From NCBI RefSeq assembly GCF_000283655.1, contig NC_016585.1:67001-131000 (forward strand): a stretch of 64,000 nt of DNA. Reading direction: 5' to 3'. Position numbers and translations under genes: made by a program. A model generated the notes under the pieces. The model worked only from the letters and a program-made list of their open reading frames with translations. It was not told the DNA's origin and did no database searches. The DNA comes from Azospirillum lipoferum 4B (GTDB lineage: Bacteria; Pseudomonadota; Alphaproteobacteria; Azospirillales; Azospirillaceae). Positions 18,825 through 28,142 of the stretch are shown here, piece by piece; the first letter of the stretch is position 1; each line of letters begins with the position of its first letter.

Positions 18825-19988
18825 ATGCTGCTGCGCTTTTTCCTGATGGGGCTGGACCGCAAGGCCGGAATCGTTCTGACGATCCTCGCATTCCTGGCGG
18901 TGGCGGTTCCGGTGATGACGCTGTGGGTGCCGGCGGACTCGCCCTTCCACCTGTCGGTCTTCACCGTCTCGCTGCTGGGCAAATACCTGTGCTTCGCGTT
19001 GCTGGCGCTGGCGCTCGATCTGGTGTGGGGCTATTGCGGCATCCTGTCGCTCGGCCATGCCGCCTTCTTCACGCTCGGCGGCTATGCCATGGGCATGTAC
19101 TTGATGCGGCAGATCGGCCCGCGCGGCGTCTACGGCAACCCGGAGCTGCCCGACTTCATGGTGTTCCTGAACTGGACGGAGCTGCCCTGGTACTGGTGGG
19201 GCTTCGACCAGTTCTGGTTCGCGGCGCTGATGGTGCTGGCGGTGCCGGGCGCGCTGGCCTTCGCCTTCGGTTGGTTCGCCTTCCGCAGCCGCGTCACCGG
19301 CGTCTACCTGTCGATCATCACCCAGGCGCTGACCTTCGCCCTGCTGCTGGCCTTCTTCCGCAACGACATGGGCTTCGGCGGCAACAACGGCCTGACCGAC
19401 TTCAAGGACATCCTCGGCTACGACATCCAGGCCGACACCACCCGCGTCGCCCTGTTCGTGGCGACGGTGGCGGCGCTGGCGCTCTCCTACATGATCGCGT
19501 CCGGCGTCATCGCGTCCAAGCTGGGCAAGGTGCTGGTGGCGTTGCGCGATGCGGAAAGCCGCGTGCGCTTCATGGGCTACGACACCGAAAGCTACAAGCT
19601 GTTCGCCTGGACCCTGTCGGCCTGCATGGCCGGCGTCGCTGGCGCCCTCTACGTCCCGCAGGTCGGCATCATCAACCCGTCGGAATTCGCCCCGGCCAGC
19701 TCGATCGAGGCGGTGATCTGGGTCGCGGTCGGCGGGCGCGGCACGCTGGCCGGCGGCATCCTCGGCGCGGTGCTGGTCAACATGGGCAAGAGCTACTTCA
19801 CCGGCGCCTTGCCGGAGCTGTGGCTGTTCGCTCTCGGCGGCCTGTTCGTGGCGGTCACGCTGTTCCTTCCCAAGGGCCTGCTCGGGCTGTGGGGGCAGCT
19901 GACCGCAAAGCTGCCCCGCCGCAACAAGACCGCCGCCCTTCCCAACGCCCAAACCGCTAACCAGACCGCTGGCCAGAAGGGAGCCTGA
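18825..19988 (+). CDS. urtC: Urea ABC transporter, permease UrtC
   Basis: A 387-aa LivM-type permease with about 9-10 hydrophobic helices. Characteristic UrtC segments are DLVWGYCGILSLGHAAFFTLGGYAMGMYLM and MGFGGNNGLTDFKDILG. The ABC-contact loop is around RVRFMGYDTESYKLFAWTLSACMAGVAGALY. It partners UrtB in the inner membrane. It starts 4 nt after urtB and ends 3 nt before urtD, a tight operon. The C-terminus is a Lys/Asn/Ala-rich tail of about 30 residues. Confidence 0.95.
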   Translation: MLLRFFLMGLDRKAGIVLTILAFLAVAVPVMTLWVPADSPFHLSVFTVSLLGKYLCFALLALALDLVWGYCGILSLGHAAFFTLGGYAMGMYLMRQIGPRGVYGNPELPDFMVFLNWTELPWYWWGFDQFWFAALMVLAVPGALAFAFGWFAFRSRVTGVYLSIITQALTFALLLAFFRNDMGFGGNNGLTDFKDILGYDIQADTTRVALFVATVAALALSYMIASGVIASKLGKVLVALRDAESRVRFMGYDTESYKLFAWTLSACMAGVAGALYVPQVGIINPSEFAPASSIEAVIWVAVGGRGTLAGGILGAVLVNMGKSYFTGALPELWLFALGGLFVAVTLFLPKGLLGLWGQLTAKLPRRNKTAALPNAQTANQTAGQKGA

Positions 19989-19991
19989 CCC

Positions 19992-20738
<747 letters not shown>

Positions 20739-20749
20739 CGGGAGACCCC

Positions 20750-21448
20750 ATGATGCTCGACGTTCGTTCCCTCGATCTGCATTACGGCGCCGCCCAGGCC
20801 CTGCGCAGCGTTTCCATGAAGGCCGAAATCGGCAAGGTCACCTGTCTGGTCGGCCGCAACGGCGTCGGCAAATCCAGCCTTCTGCGCGCCATCGTCGGGC
20901 TGAAGCCGGTGTCGGGCGGCTCCATCGGCTGGGACGGTGCCGACGTGACGAAGATGGCGCCGGCCGACCGTGCACGCCGCGGCATCGCCTATGTCCCGCA
21001 GGGGCGCGAGATCTTCCCGCTGTTGACGGTACGGGAAAATCTTCTGACCGGCTACGCCCCGCTGCCGCGCTCGCAACGCTCGATCCCCGACGAGGTGTTC
21101 GAGCTGTTCCCGGTGCTGAAATCCATGCTGGAGCGCCGCGGCGGCGACCTGTCGGGCGGGCAGCAACAGCAGCTCGCCATCGGCCGTGCCCTGGTGACGC
21201 GCCCGCGCCTGCTGGTGCTGGACGAGCCGACCGAAGGCATCCAGCCCTCCATCATCAAGGACATCGGCCGCGCCATCTCTTACCTGCGCGACAAGGGCAC
21301 CATGGCGATCCTGCTGGTCGAGCAGTATTTCGATTTCGCCCGCGACCTCGCCGACGACTGGGTAGTGATGGAGCGTGGCGAGGTGATGCTGTCCGGTCCC
21401 CGCAGCGACCTGGACGAGCAGGAGGTGCGCAAGTACCTGACGGTGTGA
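20750..21448 (+). CDS. urtE: Urea ABC transporter, ATP-binding protein UrtE
   Basis: A 232-aa LivF-type ATPase. Walker A is GRNGVGKSSLLRAIVG, the ABC signature is LSGGQQQQLAIGRALV, Walker B is RLLVLDEPTEGIQPS and the H-loop is LVEQYFDFARDLAD. The double ATG at 20750/20753 makes the exact start uncertain by one residue; GGAGA is just upstream. It is the last gene of the urt operon. No urease genes follow in this window, so imported urea must be hydrolysed by enzymes encoded elsewhere. Confidence 0.95.
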   Translation: MMLDVRSLDLHYGAAQALRSVSMKAEIGKVTCLVGRNGVGKSSLLRAIVGLKPVSGGSIGWDGADVTKMAPADRARRGIAYVPQGREIFPLLTVRENLLTGYAPLPRSQRSIPDEVFELFPVLKSMLERRGGDLSGGQQQQLAIGRALVTRPRLLVLDEPTEGIQPSIIKDIGRAISYLRDKGTMAILLVEQYFDFARDLADDWVVMERGEVMLSGPRSDLDEQEVRKYLTV

Positions 21449-21519
21449 TGCCGATGGCGGCGATTTTCGACGGGTCGTCTACGGAATAACCGCGTTTCCA
21501 TTGCGTCTTTCATCCATCG

Positions 21520-21539
21520 GGTCCGCCATCCGGCGGACC
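21520..21539 (+). other. 8-bp hairpin in the leader of the secreted YxFxxD-motif protein gene
   Basis: GGTCCGCC-ATCC-GGCGGACC forms a perfect 8-bp stem with a 4-nt loop, 24 nt before the start of the next gene and 71 nt after urtE. No T-run follows, so it is not a standard terminator; it may slow read-through from urtE or affect mRNA stability. Confidence 0.4.
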
Positions 21540-21562
21540 GGTATTTGGGGAGCAACCACGCA

Positions 21563-21958
21563 ATGATGTCCGCATTCCGTGTCACCGTCGCCGCCGTCGG
21601 CCTGGGCGCCGTCCTGTTCGGCACTCCGGCATTCGCTCAGGACAAGGAACCGGCCATGACGGGTAAGACCGCAATGGGTCCTGTCCTGACCGATGCGAAG
21701 GGCATGACGCTCTACATCTTCGATAAGGACACGGCAGGCAAATCGGCCTGCAACGGGCCTTGCGCGACGAACTGGCCGCCGCTGATGGCTACCGCTTCCG
21801 CCAAGCCGATGGGCAAATACAGCGTCGTCACCCGCGACGACGGAGCCCGGCAATGGGCCTACGACGGCAAGCCGCTCTACACCTGGGCCAAGGACATGAA
21901 GCCCGGCGATACCACGGGTGACGGCGTGAACAATGTCTGGCACGTGGCGAAGCCGTAA
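21563..21958 (+). CDS. Secreted protein of the COG4315 (YxFxxD repeat) family
   Basis: A 131-aa exported protein. Signal peptide about residues 1-25, ending TPAFAQ. Two copies of the family motif Y-x-[FWY]-x-x-D are present: YIFDKD (after KGMTL) and YTWAKD (after GKPL). Between them is CNGPCATNWPPL with two Cys. Family function is not established; members are small periplasmic or cell-surface proteins, often called predicted lipoproteins, but here no lipobox Cys is seen, so it is probably soluble in the periplasm. GGGGAG 10 nt upstream of 21563 supports that start. Confidence 0.85.
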   Translation: MMSAFRVTVAAVGLGAVLFGTPAFAQDKEPAMTGKTAMGPVLTDAKGMTLYIFDKDTAGKSACNGPCATNWPPLMATASAKPMGKYSVVTRDDGARQWAYDGKPLYTWAKDMKPGDTTGDGVNNVWHVAKP

Positions 21959-22139
21959 GGCCCAATCCGCGGTGTCGTGGTGGTCATTCCGCCCCACGGC
22001 GCCGCGATCTTTCGAGGTGTTCTTATCCTGTTGAGGTAATTCGCAAACATCGGCTTCGCAGGCGGCGCTCTTTAATGGTCGTTAAGGATCGAAACCGCAA
22101 GATGTCCTCACCGTCATCTTGCTCATGGAGCAGCAGGCC

Positions 22140-22292
22140 ATGTCGATCTACAACGCCGTCTCGTTCGAAGCCACGCCCTCCGCCGAACCGAAGGTCCGCA
22201 AGATGCACGGTCTGCCGCGGCTGGCGGTGTGGACCGTGATGATCGGTGCGCCTTGGGTGGTGATCGTGCAGGCGGTGCGCCTGTTCTTCTGA
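22140..22292 (+). CDS. Small single-pass membrane protein (50 aa), unrecognised
   Basis: Short frame beginning MSIYNAVSFEATPS with one hydrophobic segment at about residues 28-45 (LAVWTVMIGAPWVVIVQA) and a basic stretch just before it (KVRKMH). GGAG lies about 10 nt upstream. An alternative in-frame ATG at 22125 would add five residues but lacks a ribosome-binding site. Small alphaproteobacterial membrane proteins of this shape are common and poorly annotated. It lies alone in a 386-nt gap between two convergent genes. Confidence 0.5.
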   Translation: MSIYNAVSFEATPSAEPKVRKMHGLPRLAVWTVMIGAPWVVIVQAVRLFF

Positions 22293-22344
22293 GAACGGCG
22301 CACCTCCCGTTTTTTGGCCCGTTTTTTGGCCCGTATCCGGCCCC

Positions 22345-23223
22345 TTACTTGGCTGGCGCTACCCAGGGTTCCAACGCGCCTATCTTCTTGGCCCGCTTCT
22401 CGTCGGCCGAGAGTTTGAAATTGTGCCCATAGGGCGCGCTCTCGAACGAGCCGTAGCCGGGATTGGCCAGCATCAGCCAGTCGCGCCCGAAATGCTCCTT
22501 CGCCGCTTCATAGGCTTTCAGCCGCTCCGCCTCGCTGCCGTTGTAGGCGTCGGAGAAGTCGCCGAAGTTATCGCCGAACAGCAGAACGATCCGGTAATCC
22601 TTGGCGATCGCCGCGCGCCGCGTGCTCTTTGCCGAACTCCAGTCCGGCTTTTCCTTGGACATCAGGAAGGTATCGACGTTGCCGCCCATCGGGAAGCCCA
22701 GCGCCTGCGCGTTGCGGCGGGTCGGCTCCTCCTGGTCGGCGCTGCGGTTGGTAACGTAGAAGACCTTGACGCCCTTCGACTCGGCATACTGGGTGAACTC
22801 CACCGCGCCCGGCACCGCCGTCGCCTTTTCCGCCCTCACCCAGGCATCCCAGGTCTTGGGCGAGAAATCGGTGCCGGAGGTGACAAGACCGGCCTGGTAG
22901 GCGGAGTTGTCCATCGCCGTCTCGTCCAAATCCAGCACCACGGCCGGCGGCAGCTCCTGGAAATTGCCGGTCTGCTCGGTCGCCGCGGTCCAGGCCTTGT
23001 CCGCCAGCGCCTTGTCCAACTGGATCCTGCCCAGCGCATAGACCGCCAGCGCGTTCGCCTTGTATTCGACCGAGCGCTGCATCCACAACTCGGCGTTCAG
23101 CAGATCGCTTTGCGGCACAGGATCGGCAGCCAGGGCAGGGCCGGCCAGAAGCGAGAGGACAATCGCACCGGACAGCAGCGACCAGCGCCCGGAACAGGCG
23201 GATTTGCGCATCGACACACCCAT
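22345..23223 (-). CDS. HAD-superfamily acid phosphatase, e(P4)/class C family
   Basis: A 292-aa exported phosphatase. A signal peptide (hydrophobic SLLSGAIVLSLLAGPALAAD) precedes WMQRSVEYKANALAVYALGRIQLDKAL, typical of the 5'-nucleotidase lipoprotein e(P4) family. The nucleophile motif is VVLDLDETAMDN (DxDxT-like), motif II is VFYVTNRS, and LLFGDNFGDFSD holds the acidic metal-binding pair. Members dephosphorylate nucleotides or NMN outside the membrane. No lipobox Cys is obvious, so periplasmic release rather than lipidation is likely. Start at 23223 or 23211 cannot be decided; neither has a strong ribosome-binding site. A 24-nt tandem repeat with a palindrome lies about 60 nt upstream. Confidence 0.87.
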   Translation of the reverse strand: MGVSMRKSACSGRWSLLSGAIVLSLLAGPALAADPVPQSDLLNAELWMQRSVEYKANALAVYALGRIQLDKALADKAWTAATEQTGNFQELPPAVVLDLDETAMDNSAYQAGLVTSGTDFSPKTWDAWVRAEKATAVPGAVEFTQYAESKGVKVFYVTNRSADQEEPTRRNAQALGFPMGGNVDTFLMSKEKPDWSSAKSTRRAAIAKDYRIVLLFGDNFGDFSDAYNGSEAERLKAYEAAKEHFGRDWLMLANPGYGSFESAPYGHNFKLSADEKRAKKIGALEPWVAPAK

Positions 23224-23280
23224 CCATCAAGTGTCATGGAACTGTCATCGAAGCACAGTTCAGGTCGCTTGGCGATGATC

Positions 23281-23333
23281 CCGTGACGCTTGCGTCACGG
23301 TGTCCTGGTACGCTTGCGTCACGGTGTCCCGGT
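23281..23333. repeat. 24-bp tandem repeat (two copies) containing a palindrome
   Basis: Two adjacent 24-nt copies (23286-23309 and 23310-23333) of ACGCTTGCGTCACGGTGTCC-type sequence differ at one base. The left end forms the perfect palindrome CCGTGACGC-TT-GCGTCACGG (23281-23300). The second copy contains the stop codon of the upstream minus-strand PNPOx-like gene. It may be slippage-generated, and sits in the promoter or leader space of the phosphatase gene. Confidence 0.7.
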
Positions 23334-24215
23334 ACGCTCCAATTCGCTCCAGCGCAGCGGAATCGCCGCCTTCCGCCGCCACCCGCGCTCGACATGCAGG
23401 CTCCAGCTTCGCTGGGCGTTGGGAAGTTCGGGGTCGGGCTCCCAGTCGATGCCGACCGCCCCGGTCAGGTGCAGCACATCGCCCCTGGCGACATCGACCA
23501 GCAGCAGCCCGGCGCGCGGGTTCAGCAGCATGTTGCCCAGCGTGTTGAAATAGCGGTTGCCGGCATAGTCCGGCACGATCAGCCGGTCGCCGTCGACCCG
23601 GATGAAGCCTGCCGGTCCGCCCCGGTGCGACACGTCCAGCCGGGCATCGCCAGCCGGCGACGAAGCCGATGCGACGAAGGCGGTGTCGGCCTTTCCGATC
23701 AGGCGCCGCGCCTCCTCGTCCAGACCGGTCAGCATTTCCATGGCACCAGGGGAGGCTGCCGGTGCCGTTTCCACCCTGCGGACATGAATGTACTGCGGAC
23801 AGTTGCCGAAGCTCTCCTCCACCCCTATCGCAAAGGCCGTCCCGTCGCGCGCCACCACCCGGCCATTCACGCGGTTGCGGCGGCGGGTGCCGAGGTCGAT
23901 GCCCAGCGCCGCCACCGGATCCCCGACCGCCGGCCCGGCCGGCCAGGGCTGCCACGCGCCATGGTCCGGCCGCACCCACAGTGTTCTGGAATCGGAGGCG
24001 GCGACGAAGCCGGGAGCGCCGGTCAGCACTCCGGCCGCCGGATCGCCGGCCTCGTCCCGTGTGGCGACCAGCAGCCAGGGCAGCAGCGGGTAGAATTCCC
24101 GGTGCTGCGAGATCAGCCGGTCGCGGATCGGCGCCGACGGCACGCGGAACCCGGCCCGCGCCTGCGCCGCCCGCTCGCCGGGATGGAAGGGATCGGGGAT
24201 GCGGTCCTGCTCCAT
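23319..24215 (-). CDS. Pyridoxamine 5'-phosphate oxidase-like FMN-binding protein
   Basis: A 298-aa protein with two related split-barrel halves. The N-terminal part includes REFYPLLPWLLVATRDEAGDPAAGVLTG. The C-terminal half includes FVASASS...LDVSHRGGPAGFIRVDGDRLIVPDYAGNRYFNTLGNMLLNPRAGLLLVD, the usual flavin split-barrel pattern of COG3576-type PNPOx-like proteins. It probably binds FMN or F420-like flavin; reaction unknown. No signal peptide. The last codons run into the tandem repeat, so the original C-terminus may have been altered by the repeat. Confidence 0.8.
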   Translation of the reverse strand: MEQDRIPDPFHPGERAAQARAGFRVPSAPIRDRLISQHREFYPLLPWLLVATRDEAGDPAAGVLTGAPGFVAASDSRTLWVRPDHGAWQPWPAGPAVGDPVAALGIDLGTRRRNRVNGRVVARDGTAFAIGVEESFGNCPQYIHVRRVETAPAASPGAMEMLTGLDEEARRLIGKADTAFVASASSPAGDARLDVSHRGGPAGFIRVDGDRLIVPDYAGNRYFNTLGNMLLNPRAGLLLVDVARGDVLHLTGAVGIDWEPDPELPNAQRSWSLHVERGWRRKAAIPLRWSELERTGTP

Positions 24216-24247
24216 GGCCGTGCTCCTGTGTTTGGGGTGAAGGGCGT

Positions 24248-24880
24248 TCAGGCGGGTTGCGGAATGGCGCTTTGGGCCATTGGGGTCAGCGCCGGGATCG
24301 CCTCCACCCGCTCCAGCCAGCGGCGAACCGCCGGATAGGGATCGAGCGGGATGCGGCCTTCCGGGGCGCGGGCGACATAGGCGTAGCAGGCGATGTCGGC
24401 GATGGTCGGCCGCTCCGCCGCCAGCCAGTCACGGCTTGCCAGATGGCTGTCCATGAAGCGCAGGACGCGTCCGGCGACCGCCTGCGCGTCGGTCAGCGAA
24501 GCGGCCCCGCCCCACAGCGTCAGGATGCGCGCCAGCGCCGGCCCGAAGCGCAGGTCGCCCGCGGCGACCGACAGCCAGCGCTGCACCCGCGCCGCCTCCT
24601 CCGGCGCCTTCGGGTTCCACAGGCCGGAGGCGTCGTAGCGGTCGGCGAGATAGACAAGGATGGCGACGGAGTCCGGCAGGACGAGATCGCCGTCGACCAG
24701 TACAGGTATCTGCCCGAAGGGGTTGAGGGCGAGGAAGCTTTCCGACCGCCGCAGTTCCGCGCCGGCCTCGACGAAGCGGTAAGGCAGGCCGAGAATGTTC
24801 AGGAAGGCTTCCACCCGGTGGCTGTGCCCTGACAGCGGCGTGCCGTAGAGCGTGATGGCGGGTTCGGCGGTGGTGCTCAT
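24248..24880 (-). CDS. Glutathione S-transferase
   Basis: A 210-aa GST. The N-terminal thioredoxin-like domain starts ITLYGTPLSGHSHRVEAFLNILGLPY and contains the glutathione-binding NPFGQIPVLVDGDLVLPDSVAILVYLADRY (cis-Pro and the Asp-Ser pair). The C-terminal helical domain has the conserved DRP-type capping segment as ERPTIADIACYAY. Start at 24880 (MSTTAEP) chosen over 24925. It is transcribed divergently from a LysR gene that is probably its regulator. Confidence 0.92.
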   Translation of the reverse strand: MSTTAEPAITLYGTPLSGHSHRVEAFLNILGLPYRFVEAGAELRRSESFLALNPFGQIPVLVDGDLVLPDSVAILVYLADRYDASGLWNPKAPEEAARVQRWLSVAAGDLRFGPALARILTLWGGAASLTDAQAVAGRVLRFMDSHLASRDWLAAERPTIADIACYAYVARAPEGRIPLDPYPAVRRWLERVEAIPALTPMAQSAIPQPA

Positions 24881-24991
24881 CGGACAGGTCCCTTCATCGA
24901 CTGTTTCGCGGATGCCCACAGCCAACCACTTGCGCGCTTCGGCAGGAATGCGCTTTGATCGAAAGGTACTCTTTCAGCAACCGGAAGAATC

Positions 24992-25891
24992 GTGGACCGG
25001 CTGGACGAACTGGCGATCTTCGTCGCGATCCTGGAGGCCGGCAGCCTCGCCGGCGCGGCCAAGCGGCTGCGGCGCTCGGCCCCTGCCGTCACCCGCGCGC
25101 TGTCCGGTCTGGAGGAGCGGCTGGGGCTGCGGCTGATCGAACGGACCACCCGCAACCTTGCACCCACCGACGCCGGGCGGCGGCTGGCCGAGCAGGCGCG
25201 CCGGCTGCTGGCCGACTATGACGAGGCGCTGGCGGCCACCGGCACCGACCGGCCGCTGCGCGGGCGGCTGCGCATCACCGCTCCGGTGATGTTCGGGCGC
25301 AAGCATGTGACGCCGCTGGTGCTCGACTTCATGCGCGCCTTCCCCGACATCCGTGTCGAACTGGTGCTGTCCGACGGCAACCTCGACCTGATCGAGGAGG
25401 AGCTGGATGTCGCGATCCGCATCGGCCCCTTGCCCGACTCCGGCCTCGTCGCCCGGCGTGTGGGGCAGGTCGCGCGCTATCTGGTCGCCAGCCCCGGCTA
25501 TCTGGCGCGGCGCGGCACGCCCTCGATGCCGGAGGATCTGGCCGGTCACGACATCATCCTGTCCATGGCCCGGCCCGGTCCGCCGGACTGGCGCTTTCTG
25601 GTCGATGGGCGGGAGCGGGTGGTGCGGGTCACGCCGCGGCTGGCGGTCAGCCATATCGAGCCGGCCCTGCTCGCCGCGCGCGACGGGCATGGCATCGCCC
25701 GGTCGCTGTCCTATCAGGCGGCGGACGACATCGCCGCCGGAACCCTCGTGCGCCTGATGCCGCATGCCGAGCCGGCTCCGCTGCCGGTCCATGTCGTGGT
25801 GCCGACGGCACGGCTGATGCCCGGCCGGGTGCGCGCCTTTCTCGACCATGCGATCCAGGGACTGGAGCGGCTGGCCGTTCTGCGCGCCTGA
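24992..25891 (+). CDS. LysR-family transcriptional regulator
   Basis: A 299-aa LTTR. The GTG start at 24992 gives VDRLDELAIFVAILEAGSLAGAAKRLRRSAPAVTRALSGLEERLG, the standard N-terminal HTH, followed by the effector-binding domain from about residue 88 (LRITAPVMFGRKHVTPLV). The sequence DLIEEELDVAIRIGPLPDSGLVARRVG is typical of the CrgA/AaeR-like subgroup. It is divergent from the GST gene with a 111-nt intergenic space, the classic arrangement for LysR control of the neighbour. Confidence 0.9.
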   Translation: MDRLDELAIFVAILEAGSLAGAAKRLRRSAPAVTRALSGLEERLGLRLIERTTRNLAPTDAGRRLAEQARRLLADYDEALAATGTDRPLRGRLRITAPVMFGRKHVTPLVLDFMRAFPDIRVELVLSDGNLDLIEEELDVAIRIGPLPDSGLVARRVGQVARYLVASPGYLARRGTPSMPEDLAGHDIILSMARPGPPDWRFLVDGRERVVRVTPRLAVSHIEPALLAARDGHGIARSLSYQAADDIAAGTLVRLMPHAEPAPLPVHVVVPTARLMPGRVRAFLDHAIQGLERLAVLRA

Positions 25892-26098
25892 TCATCGCAT
25901 CGACAGGCCTCGGGAGGAATTGCTCGGGGAAGGCCGGGATCGCGCAATGATCTGCCGCGAACCCATGGCAGATCGGCATTTTCCGACCATGCATTTGCCG
26001 AACCCGGCGTCATACTGGCGCACTCCCGTGGCGGGAGGCGGCCGGAGAGACGGCCGCAGCGAAGAATGACAGAAGACGACCAACGACAGGGGATCAGA

Positions 26099-26875
26099 AT
26101 GAAGGCTCTTTTGACGGCCGCCGCGATGATTGCCGCGACCATCACCATGGTTCCGGCGGCCTTTGCGGCCGACGGTGTGCTGCAGACGATCCGGCAGGCC
26201 GGGGTGATCCGGGTTGGCACCACCGGCGACTACAAGCCCTTCAGCTACAAGGGGGCCGACGGCGCGCTGGTGGGCGCCGACATCGAGATGGCGAAGGAGC
26301 TGGGAGCCGCGCTGGGCGTCCGGGTGGAGTTCGTGCAGACCAGCTGGAAAACGCTGATGGAGGACTTCAAGGCGGAGAGGTTCGACATCGCGCTGGGCGG
26401 CATCACCGTCAATCCCGATCGTGCCGCGGTGGGCGACTTCTCTGTTCCCAACGTCAGCGACGGCAAGCGCCCGATCGCCCGCTGCGCCGACAAGGAGAAA
26501 TTCACGTCCGTCGAGAAGATCGACCAGCCGACCACCCGCGTCGTCGTCAATCCCGGCGGCACCAACGAGAAGTTTGCCCGCGCCACTTTCACCAAGGCGC
26601 CGATCGAGGTCTGGCCCGACAACAAGACCATCTTCGGACAGATCGCCGCCGGCAAGGCCGACGTCATGGTCACTGACGGCATCGAAGCCGACATGCAGGC
26701 GAAGCTGAACGCCGGCGTGCTCTGTGCCGTCCCGGTCGCGGCTCCCTTCACCCATTTCGAGAACGCCTACCTGCTGCGCAAGGACCCGGAGCTGAAGCAG
26801 GCCGTCGATGCCTGGATGACCAAGGCGCTGACCAGCGGGCTGTGGAAAGCCAAGCTCGACGCCGCCATGCAGTGA
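26099..26875 (+). CDS. Periplasmic PheC-like protein (cyclohexadienyl dehydratase or amino-acid binding protein)
   Basis: A 258-aa type II periplasmic binding-fold protein. Signal peptide to about residue 23 (VPAAFA). The mature start GVLQTIRQAGVIRVGTTGDYKPFSYKG closely resembles cyclohexadienyl/arogenate dehydratase PheC. GGITVNPDRAAVGDFS and NPGGTNEKFAR also fit that group, so it may convert prephenate or arogenate to phenylpyruvate or phenylalanine in the periplasm. A simple polar amino-acid binding role cannot be excluded, because no ABC permease genes lie next to it but the fold is the same. Start at 26099 follows AGGGGATCAGA. Confidence 0.75.
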   Translation: MKALLTAAAMIAATITMVPAAFAADGVLQTIRQAGVIRVGTTGDYKPFSYKGADGALVGADIEMAKELGAALGVRVEFVQTSWKTLMEDFKAERFDIALGGITVNPDRAAVGDFSVPNVSDGKRPIARCADKEKFTSVEKIDQPTTRVVVNPGGTNEKFARATFTKAPIEVWPDNKTIFGQIAAGKADVMVTDGIEADMQAKLNAGVLCAVPVAAPFTHFENAYLLRKDPELKQAVDAWMTKALTSGLWKAKLDAAMQ

Positions 26876-26927
26876 GCGGCAACCGGGAAAGGATCCGGCA
26901 CAAGCGGCAGGTGGCGCCGTCCGCGGC

Positions 26928-27899
26928 TTACGGGTCGCGGGCGACGCGGAAGCCGTAGGCGGCATACCCGCTCTCCGCTCTATCCGCCCGCCGCACGGCG
27001 GAGCGCACATAGCGTGGGTGACTGTGCCACGACCCGCCGCGCATCAGCCGGCGCGGGCAAGTCTCACCGGCCTCGCCGGACCCTGCCGATCCGTCCGCCG
27101 CGCAATCCTCCACCCATTGCCAGACATTGCCCAGCATGTCGTAGAGGCCGAAGCCGTTGGGCCGATAGCTGCCGACGGGGGCGGTGAACAGGGCGCCGTC
27201 GCGGCAGTTCGCCACCTCCCAATCGGTGAAGCGGTCCTTGGCGCTCAGGTCGGCGCCGTTCGCGGCGTCGCATCCCGCCGCGGGGTCGTCGCCCCACCAG
27301 CGGGCGGTCCGGGTGCCGGCACGGGCCGCATACTCCCACTCCTCCCCCGTCGGCAGGCGATAGGCGTTGCCGGTCCGGCGGCTGAGCCACTCCGCATAGG
27401 CCTTGGCGTCGTACCAGCTGATACAGACGGCCGGGTCGCTGTTCGTCTGGTCGAAACCCGGCCGGCGCCAGGAGAAATGCCAGCGCGGCAGCAGTTCGGT
27501 TTCCCCGGCATAACCGCGGCAGATGGTCCGTGACCGGTATCCGCTGTCCTCGACGAAGCGGGCATACTCGCCGCGGGTGACCGGGTATTTGCCGAGCGCG
27601 AACGGCTGCCGGATCGACACCGTCCGTTGCGGCGGCTCATCCGGAAAGCGTTCCGCCTCCGTCTCCGGCGCACCCTGAAGGGAACTGCCGGCCGGCACCG
27701 TCACCAGCGCCGGGGCGTCGGGATGGTCCCAGATCTCGCGCGCCGGGCCGGCGGCCTGCCAGCCTTGGAAAGCGGCCAGCCGCTCGTCGCGCCAGCCGGT
27801 CAGGTCTTCCGGCTCCGCCCGGCGCCAGGCGGTCAGCCCGGCCAGCAGAAGGACCAGGACGGTCAAGGCGCCGAGCGGGCCGGGCAGGGCGGATTTCAT
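26928..27899 (-). CDS. SUMF1/FGE-domain protein lacking the catalytic cysteines
   Basis: A 323-aa protein with an N-terminal membrane anchor (about residues 9-25, GALTVLVLLLAGLTAWR) and a formylglycine-generating-enzyme-like domain. Landmarks: PVTRGEYARFVEDSGY, ICISWYDAKAYAEWLS-type segment, YRLPTGEEWEYAARAG, GLYDMLGNVWQWVED and LMRGGSWHSHPRYVRSAVR. In true FGE the end of this last region carries a catalytic Cys; here HPRYVRS has none, so formylglycine synthesis is unlikely. Related anchored domains may serve in surface protein or regulatory roles. An alternative start at 27938 would add 13 residues before the anchor. Confidence 0.8.
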   Translation of the reverse strand: MKSALPGPLGALTVLVLLLAGLTAWRRAEPEDLTGWRDERLAAFQGWQAAGPAREIWDHPDAPALVTVPAGSSLQGAPETEAERFPDEPPQRTVSIRQPFALGKYPVTRGEYARFVEDSGYRSRTICRGYAGETELLPRWHFSWRRPGFDQTNSDPAVCISWYDAKAYAEWLSRRTGNAYRLPTGEEWEYAARAGTRTARWWGDDPAAGCDAANGADLSAKDRFTDWEVANCRDGALFTAPVGSYRPNGFGLYDMLGNVWQWVEDCAADGSAGSGEAGETCPRRLMRGGSWHSHPRYVRSAVRRADRAESGYAAYGFRVARDP

Positions 27900-28142
27900 G
27901 GTGGGGATATCTTTTGCAGGGGAGGTGCAGTGGGTCATCCCGTCATTTCCGCGGCGCAACCCGCCTCCGGCAACCGTGCGTCCGTGTCCTGCTCGGGGCA
28001 CCTCCCGGCCGGTCCGCCAGCCAAGGGACCGCCCGCCCGTCCCATCGGGGTAGGTCCAAATCGGTAGGGCGTCGAAAGCGTGGCCGTCCTGTTGGTGCGG
28101 GCAGGCGTTCAACGGAGCACCGACACCACAAGGAGGACATTC

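Noticed and set aside
26928-27899. True formylglycine-generating enzyme
   Set aside because: The catalytic cysteines are missing.
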